Origin: JAWLFI01 sp041685645 | GTDB lineage: Bacteria > Bacteroidota > Bacteroidia > Chitinophagales > Saprospiraceae | Assembly (NCBI GenBank): GCA_041685645.1 | Contig: JAWLFI010000090.1 | Location: forward strand, 1 to 10,997 | Reading direction: 5' to 3' | Length of the DNA: 10,997 bases | Shown here: positions 7,332 through 10,997 of the stretch, one piece after another | How the letters are laid out: each line of letters starts with the position of its first letter | How positions within the stretch are numbered: position 1 is the first letter of the stretch | Translations under genes and position numbers: made by a program | Notes under the pieces: model-generated | What the model was told of the DNA's origin: nothing | Databases searched by the model: none | The model's input: the letters and a program-made list of their open reading frames with translations, nothing else

Positions 7332-9518
7332 ATGAAAAAAACACTTATACTAAGAATTCCCTTTGTCATCCTTTTGGGTATGCTTTCGTGCACTGGTGAT
7401 TTAGACACCATACCGCTCGACCCCAATCAAACCACCTCAGCAACTGTATATGATTCACCGGAAGCGTACAAGCAAGTGCTGGCTAAAGTATATGCCGGAT
7501 TTGCCGTTTCTGGACAGGAGGGACCTGCTGGACGGCCTGACATTTCCGGTATCGATGAGGGCTTTGGACAATATCTACGTGGATATTGGTACCATCAGGA
7601 ATTAACGACAGATGAGGCTATTATTGGATGGAATGATCAGACCATTATGGACTTTAATGATCAGTCCTGGACTTCTGTTGATGGTTTCACCTTTGCCTTT
7701 TACAATCGTATTTTCTATCAAATCGCTTTATGCAATGAGTTTTTACGTGAAACAACACCGGAAAGATTGGATGAGCGAGGTGAGCCCGCAGATTTGCGCG
7801 ACCAGATTAGGCAGTATAGGGCAGAAGTGCGCTTTTTGAGAGCTGTGAGCTTCTGGCACGCTTTAGACTTGTTTAGAAATGTACCTTTTGTTACAGAAAA
7901 TGATGCTGTAGGAGCGTTTCAGCCAGATCAAATTTCCGGCCCTGATTTGTTTGAATACATCGAAAAGGAGTTGCTGGAAATTGAACCGGATTTAGCTGAA
8001 CCGCGCACGAATGAATTTGCCCGTGTGGATCGAGCGGCTGCCTGGACCCTGTTGGCAAAACTTTACCTCAATGCCGAGGTATATGCGGGGTCTCCAAGAT
8101 ATAATGAAGCCTTCACGTATTGCGAAAAAGTAATTAATTCCGGCTACTCATTGGATGAAAACTACGAACACCTATTTCTTACTGATAATGATCTCTCAGA
8201 TGAAATTATATTTCGAGTAGCTTTTGATGGCTTGAATACGCGAACCTGGGGCGGTATGACTTTCATTATAAGCGCGGCAATTGGTGGCAGTATGGACCCT
8301 GCGGATCTTGGCATGGGAGGAGGTTGGAGCGGAACCCGAGCGATTAAGGATTTCGTCGAAAAATTTCCGGAAGGCGATGGTGGAGTTTTGATTCCCCGGA
8401 ATCCAGGAGCTACAGCTTCCTACAGAAAAGTGTATGTGCCCGGAACGCACCAAGGTAATGACCCTACAGATACTCGAAATTCGATCTCCGATGCAGAAGG
8501 TAATAATGTATTCGAGGGACATAAATTTTTTCCGGATGCCAATACAGAAATTCGTTTTACACAAATCCCTTCAAATTCAGCACCTTTTTATGGGGATAAT
8601 GATGGGGATGGACAACTTGACTTTAACGGAGACCCCATTCTCGTGCCAGATCCGGGCTTGTATTATATTGAGGTTGACTGGGACAATCAAAGTTATACTA
8701 TAGAAGCGCGGAATTATCAATTGGAAGGTTCCGCTCTGCCACAGGGACCAGCCCGCTCGCTCGAATATAATGATGAAAAGCGAGCACTGGTTGGAACCTT
8801 CGATATGGTTCCCGGCGGATTCCAACTGGTCGAGCAAAACGGGACAGCCGTTTTTGGAGATATGGATGGAGATGGCATTCTTGGCCTGGGGGAAGAAGAA
8901 GCTCAGGTCATAGATAGCGAAGGAGAATTTGAAATCGCCCTTTATCTGGAGCAGCCAGACTATGTCTATGAAATAACCACTGATGCTTTTGATCGAAGGG
9001 GACTGTTTTACACGGAGGGGCAGAGTATAGATATAGAAGATGTCACCCAATTTACGGATGGTATTGCGGTCACCAAATTCAAAAATATCAGTTCCACCGG
9101 GGCCAGAGGCTCTGATGCGACCTTTCCGGACACGGATTTCCCGATGTTGCGCTTAGCCGATGTGCTCTTAATGGCGGCTGAAGCCAGTTTGCGAGGGGGT
9201 GGAAGTACGGCCCAGGGACTTGCGTATTTTAATCAGGTGCGCTCCCGAGCTTACGGTGGAAGCTCAAGCGGAAATATTTCAGCAGATGAGTTTACCTTAG
9301 AGATGATTCTAGATGAGAGAGCTAGAGAGTTATACTGGGAATGTCATCGGCGAACTGACTTGATTCGATTTGGGGCATTTACAGATGGGGATTACCTATG
9401 GCAATGGAAAGGAGGAGTGAAAGAAGGAAGAGCTGTCGAACCTTTCCGAACCGTGTTTCCCATCCCTGCTTCCGACTTGAATTCCAATCCGAAACTCAAT
9501 CAAAATGATGGATATTAA
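7332..9518 (+). CDS. susD: SusD-family surface glycan-binding lipoprotein, enlarged by an inserted SusE/F-like segment
   Basis: Lipoprotein of 728 residues that forms the lid on SusC and binds glycan at the cell surface. The signal peptide ends at GMLSC with acylated Cys20 predicted. The N-terminal SusD part runs to about 345 (YRAEVRFLRAVSFWHALDLF at 162-181, AAAWTLLAKLYLNAEVY at 235-251). The C-terminal part resumes near 556 (FPMLRLADVLLMAAEA at 603-618, ILDERARELYWECHRRTDLIRF at 659-680, then FPIPASDLNSNP). SusD proteins are usually about 500-550 residues; the excess is an insertion at about 365-550 resembling one and a half SusE/SusF modules, with two DxDGDG loops (422-427, 510-515). Translation starts 14 bp after the susC stop, without its own promoter. 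The stop codon abuts the assembly gap. Confidence 0.95.
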   Translation: MKKTLILRIPFVILLGMLSCTGDLDTIPLDPNQTTSATVYDSPEAYKQVLAKVYAGFAVSGQEGPAGRPDISGIDEGFGQYLRGYWYHQELTTDEAIIGWNDQTIMDFNDQSWTSVDGFTFAFYNRIFYQIALCNEFLRETTPERLDERGEPADLRDQIRQYRAEVRFLRAVSFWHALDLFRNVPFVTENDAVGAFQPDQISGPDLFEYIEKELLEIEPDLAEPRTNEFARVDRAAAWTLLAKLYLNAEVYAGSPRYNEAFTYCEKVINSGYSLDENYEHLFLTDNDLSDEIIFRVAFDGLNTRTWGGMTFIISAAIGGSMDPADLGMGGGWSGTRAIKDFVEKFPEGDGGVLIPRNPGATASYRKVYVPGTHQGNDPTDTRNSISDAEGNNVFEGHKFFPDANTEIRFTQIPSNSAPFYGDNDGDGQLDFNGDPILVPDPGLYYIEVDWDNQSYTIEARNYQLEGSALPQGPARSLEYNDEKRALVGTFDMVPGGFQLVEQNGTAVFGDMDGDGILGLGEEEAQVIDSEGEFEIALYLEQPDYVYEITTDAFDRRGLFYTEGQSIDIEDVTQFTDGIAVTKFKNISSTGARGSDATFPDTDFPMLRLADVLLMAAEASLRGGGSTAQGLAYFNQVRSRAYGGSSSGNISADEFTLEMILDERARELYWECHRRTDLIRFGAFTDGDYLWQWKGGVKEGRAVEPFRTVFPIPASDLNSNPKLNQNDGY
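8424..8981 (+). other. Insertion in SusD resembling SusE/F carbohydrate-binding modules with EF-hand-like loops
   Basis: Residues about 365-550 of the SusD protein. The first part (KVYVPGTHQG at 366-375, VFEGHKFFPDANTEIRF at 393-409, PGLYYIEVDW at 441-450) follows the order of a SusE/F module. The second part (LVGTF at 486-490, GGFQLV at 495-500, DSEGEFEIALYLE at 528-540) looks like a second module lacking its first strands. The position of the Trp/NWG loop in each is occupied by DNDGDGQLD (422-430) and DMDGDGILGLGE (510-521). The latter fits the 12-residue D-x-D-x-D-G-x5-E calcium loop fully. Similarity judged by eye. Confidence 0.6.
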
Positions 9519-9618
9519 NNNNNNNNNNNNNNNNNNNNNNNNNNNNNNNNNNNNNNNNNNNNNNNNNNNNNNNNNNNNNNNNNNNNNNNNNNNNNNNNNN
9601 NNNNNNNNNNNNNNNNNN
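9519..9618. other. Assembly gap of 100 N
   Basis: Exactly 100 N, the usual placeholder for a gap of unknown size between contigs. It begins one base after the susD stop codon and ends just before a GC-rich structured element, which may be repeated in the genome and have caused the break. Real genes may be missing here. Confidence 0.97.
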
Positions 9619-9626
9619 CTTTGTGT

Positions 9627-9738
9627 AAGGGATGGTAAGGGCCTGAGCACCTCGAGTGCGAAGGGTCGCGAGGAAGCGAAGCGACGCAGGGACGGAACCC
9701 CTGCACAGCCCGACTCCGGCGCGTTACATGCGCCGGAG
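9627..9738 (+). repeat. GC-rich structured element, possible REP-like intergenic repeat
   Basis: About 110 bp far richer in GC than its surroundings, with four consecutive hairpins. They are GCAC/GTGC (9647-9650 with 9656-9659), GTCGC/GCGAC (9665-9669 with 9681-9685), GCAGGG/CCCTGC (9686-9691 with 9699-9704) and CTCCGGCGC/GCGCCGGAG (9714-9722 with 9730-9738). It begins with AAGGGATGG and carries AGCCCGAC before the last hairpin. From memory this resembles short structured repeats scattered between genes in many Bacteroidota. It lies just beyond the methyltransferase stop codon and next to the gap. The last stem has no T-tract, so terminator function is uncertain. No coding potential is visible. 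Confidence 0.6.
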
Positions 9739-9753
9739 ATACACCCAAATACA

Positions 9754-10401
9754 TTAAATAAATTTACGGTGAAAAATAGAGATACGCCGACCATCAGTGG
9801 CTACAAGTGGGCGATCAAATCTCTGGCTCAGATAGGGCATAGTTTCGGTGTGATAAAAACTAACATGGGTAGGGTCATTTTGATAATACCAATCCGGAAA
9901 TGCAGATCGATCATTCCAAAAATCGGTCATTATGATGAGGTAGCCGCCTGGTCGCATTAAATCCATAAGCTGACTCCACTCTCTGTGCGTTTGGTGAAAA
10001 TGCTCCACGGTTTCGATGCAAAAAATAGTAGGATAACTGTTCGCTAATAACCCATCGGGAAAGAAAAGTGGATCATACCCATGACAGCGAAACTGGCGCC
10101 TGTGCATGAGTTCTACAAATATGGGTGCATAACCGCATCCATAATCCAAAATGGGCTCTTGAATAGGAATATGTTTACAGGCAAATTCGTAAGGGCGCAG
10201 GAGAAATTTTACATATCTTTTATCGTTAATGGAATTATTGTGGCTTAGATAACGCTCCTGTTCCACCTTGCGAGCGGGGAGGTCTTTTGAAGAGCGGGAG
10301 ATGAGCTTGCATATAGAACAAAACCAAAACTTTGCTCCGGAATTCCCGTAAACCGCATATTTTGGTGAAATTTGACTGTAACACAGCGGGCAATTTGGCA
10401 T
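9754..10401 (-). CDS. Class I SAM-dependent methyltransferase with N-terminal zinc-ribbon-like motif
   Basis: A cytoplasmic protein of 215 residues predicted to move a methyl group from S-adenosylmethionine; the substrate is unknown. Two CxxC pairs (C4/C7 and C28/C31) form a probable zinc knuckle ahead of the catalytic domain. SAM-binding motif I is ILDYGCGYAP (84-93), with the acidic residue of motif II in HGYDP (Asp110). IFCIETVEHFHQTHREW (126-142) and LMRPGGYLIIMTD (148-160) are characteristic of the Methyltransf_23-type fold, and NDPTHVSFYHTETM (175-188) is typical of this subgroup. There is no signal peptide. It points toward susD and away from the putative amylase gene, so it is not part of either operon and its link with glycan use is doubtful. 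A weak -7-like TACATTTA lies upstream on the minus strand. Confidence 0.85.
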   Translation of the reverse strand: MPNCPLCYSQISPKYAVYGNSGAKFWFCSICKLISRSSKDLPARKVEQERYLSHNNSINDKRYVKFLLRPYEFACKHIPIQEPILDYGCGYAPIFVELMHRRQFRCHGYDPLFFPDGLLANSYPTIFCIETVEHFHQTHREWSQLMDLMRPGGYLIIMTDFWNDRSAFPDWYYQNDPTHVSFYHTETMPYLSQRFDRPLVATDGRRISIFHRKFI

Positions 10402-10482
10402 CTTTGGAGACTATTGTTTAATGTAAATGTAATAAATAGGACAATACATCCGATTCAACACGGAGACTTCGAAACAATTACC

Positions 10483-10490
10483 TACCTTAG
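10483..10490 (+). promoter_or_regulatory. Probable -7 box of the putative amylase gene
   Basis: TACCTTAG differs from TAnnTTTG at one position. No convincing -33 element is seen at the expected distance. A start near 10497 would leave a leader of about 10 nt before the ATG at 10507. The final G is also the first base of operator site 3, the same arrangement as at the leftward promoter of site 2. Confidence 0.45.
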
Positions 10491-10504
10491 TGTAAATTAT
10501 ACAC
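10490..10504. promoter_or_regulatory. Candidate operator site 3 (upstream of putative amylase gene)
   Basis: GTGTAAATTATACAC is a palindrome GTGTA-N5-TACAC with perfect arms, ending two bases before the ATG at 10507. It differs by one base from the minus-strand reading of site 2. It would cover the predicted transcription start, and a bound protein would block transcription; repression relieved by a sugar ligand is the simplest reading, but this is inference. Confidence 0.7.
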
Positions 10505-10506
10505 AT

Positions 10507-10997
10507 ATGAAATTCTACTTATGCTTTATCGGCCTGTTGTTTACGGTTTCCTCATCAGCTCAATTGGTTATTACTGAGCCGCCCTTTCCGCGAGAAAGTG
10601 GCGAGCTTCAAGTTGTATTTGACGCAACGCAAGGAAGTGGGGGACTGGAAGGGTATAGCGGCACGGTGTACGCGCATACCGGGGTCATAACTAATCAAAG
10701 TAATGGTTCTTCCGATTGGCGATATGTGAAGACGAGCTGGGGGCAAAACACCCCAGATACGCGTATGGCGCGGATTGGATCAGATAGGCATTCGCTTTCC
10801 ATAGATCCGGACATAAGAGCATATTACGGTGTGCCCGCAGATGAAGAAATACTTCAACTTGCCTTTGTTTTTCGATCTTCGGCCACAGTAAATGGCCAGT
10901 GGTTAGAGGGCAAAACTGAATCAGGCGGCGATATATTTGTAGATGTGTTCTCAGATGCTGATGATTTTTTAGTGCAGGTACAGCAACCGACCCAAAC
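10507..10997 (+). CDS. Secreted protein, N-terminal part; probable GH13 alpha-amylase (3' end outside window)
   Basis: Open from ATG at 10507 to the window edge, 163 complete codons with no stop. Residues 1-18 are a signal peptide (FIGLLFTVSSSA, then Q) without a lipobox cysteine. The remainder is one beta-rich domain: VITEPPFPRESGELQVVFDA (22-41), LEGYSGTVYAHTGVITNQS (48-66), SDWRYVKTSWGQNTPDTRM (70-88), IDPDIRAYYGVPADEEILQL (98-117), AFVFRSS (118-124), then EGKTESGGDIFVDVF. From memory, this domain precedes the catalytic barrel of many secreted Bacteroidota GH13 alpha-amylases. The catalytic domain is not in the window, so the enzyme call is inference. Operator site 3 ends two bases before the start codon, tying it to the SusCD locus. 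Confidence 0.7.
   Translation, partial: MKFYLCFIGLLFTVSSSAQLVITEPPFPRESGELQVVFDATQGSGGLEGYSGTVYAHTGVITNQSNGSSDWRYVKTSWGQNTPDTRMARIGSDRHSLSIDPDIRAYYGVPADEEILQLAFVFRSSATVNGQWLEGKTESGGDIFVDVFSDADDFLVQVQQPTQ

Noticed and set aside
8577..9050. Minus-strand open frame of 157 codons opposite susD
   Set aside because: Antisense to the continuous SusD reading frame, without recognisable domains or promoter.
9505..9960. Open frames on both strands running through the N gap
   Set aside because: They exist only because N codons are not read as stops; the flanking parts are the susD end, the structured element and the methyltransferase in other frames.
10667..10681. GTGTACGCGCATACC inside the amylase-like gene as an operator
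   Set aside because: The second arm does not match TACAC and the site lies within a coding region.
10555..10746. Minus-strand open frame of 63 codons inside the amylase-like gene
   Set aside because: Antisense to a frame with a signal peptide and a recognisable domain.

Overview
The window comes from a member of the Bacteroidota, probably an environmental or marine lineage. The evidence is a SusC/SusD outer-membrane pair, a C-terminal type IX secretion (T9SS) sorting domain, and promoters of the Bacteroidota TAnnTTTG type. Ribosome binding sites are weak or absent. One run of 100 N marks a scaffold gap directly after the susD stop codon.

Layout. Positions 1-962 (minus) carry almost all of pfkA (ATP-dependent 6-phosphofructokinase), cut at its 3' end by the window edge. 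Divergent from it, 1119-1829 (plus) encodes a NUDIX-type transcriptional regulator whose hydrolase motif is degenerate. A 420-bp stretch without a gene follows, holding a strong GC-rich hairpin. A terminator at 2248-2280 serves the minus-strand gene at 2416-4239. That gene encodes a secreted protein with five SusE/SusF-like carbohydrate-binding modules and a T9SS sorting domain. Divergent from it are susC (4348-7317) and an unusually long susD (7332-9518), 14 bp apart and certainly co-transcribed. After the gap come a GC-rich structured element (9627-9738), a minus-strand SAM-dependent methyltransferase (9754-10401), and the 5' end of a secreted protein (10507 to the window end) whose N-terminal region looks like that of Bacteroidota GH13 alpha-amylases.

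How the genes fit together. This is a polysaccharide utilization locus, most likely for starch or another alpha-glucan. The five-module protein and the putative amylase would bind and cut glucan at the cell surface. SusD and SusC would capture and import the oligosaccharides, and PfkA would feed the released hexose into glycolysis.

The main new observation is a 15-bp palindrome, GTGTA-N5-TACAC, that occurs three times and only in intergenic promoter regions. The sites are 1051-1065 (between pfkA and the NUDIX regulator), 4270-4284 (between the five-module gene and susC) and 10490-10504 (just before the putative amylase). At the last two sites the palindrome starts on the last base of the -7 box, so a bound protein would cover the transcription start. 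I propose that these are operators of the NUDIX regulator and define a local alpha-glucan regulon that may include pfkA.
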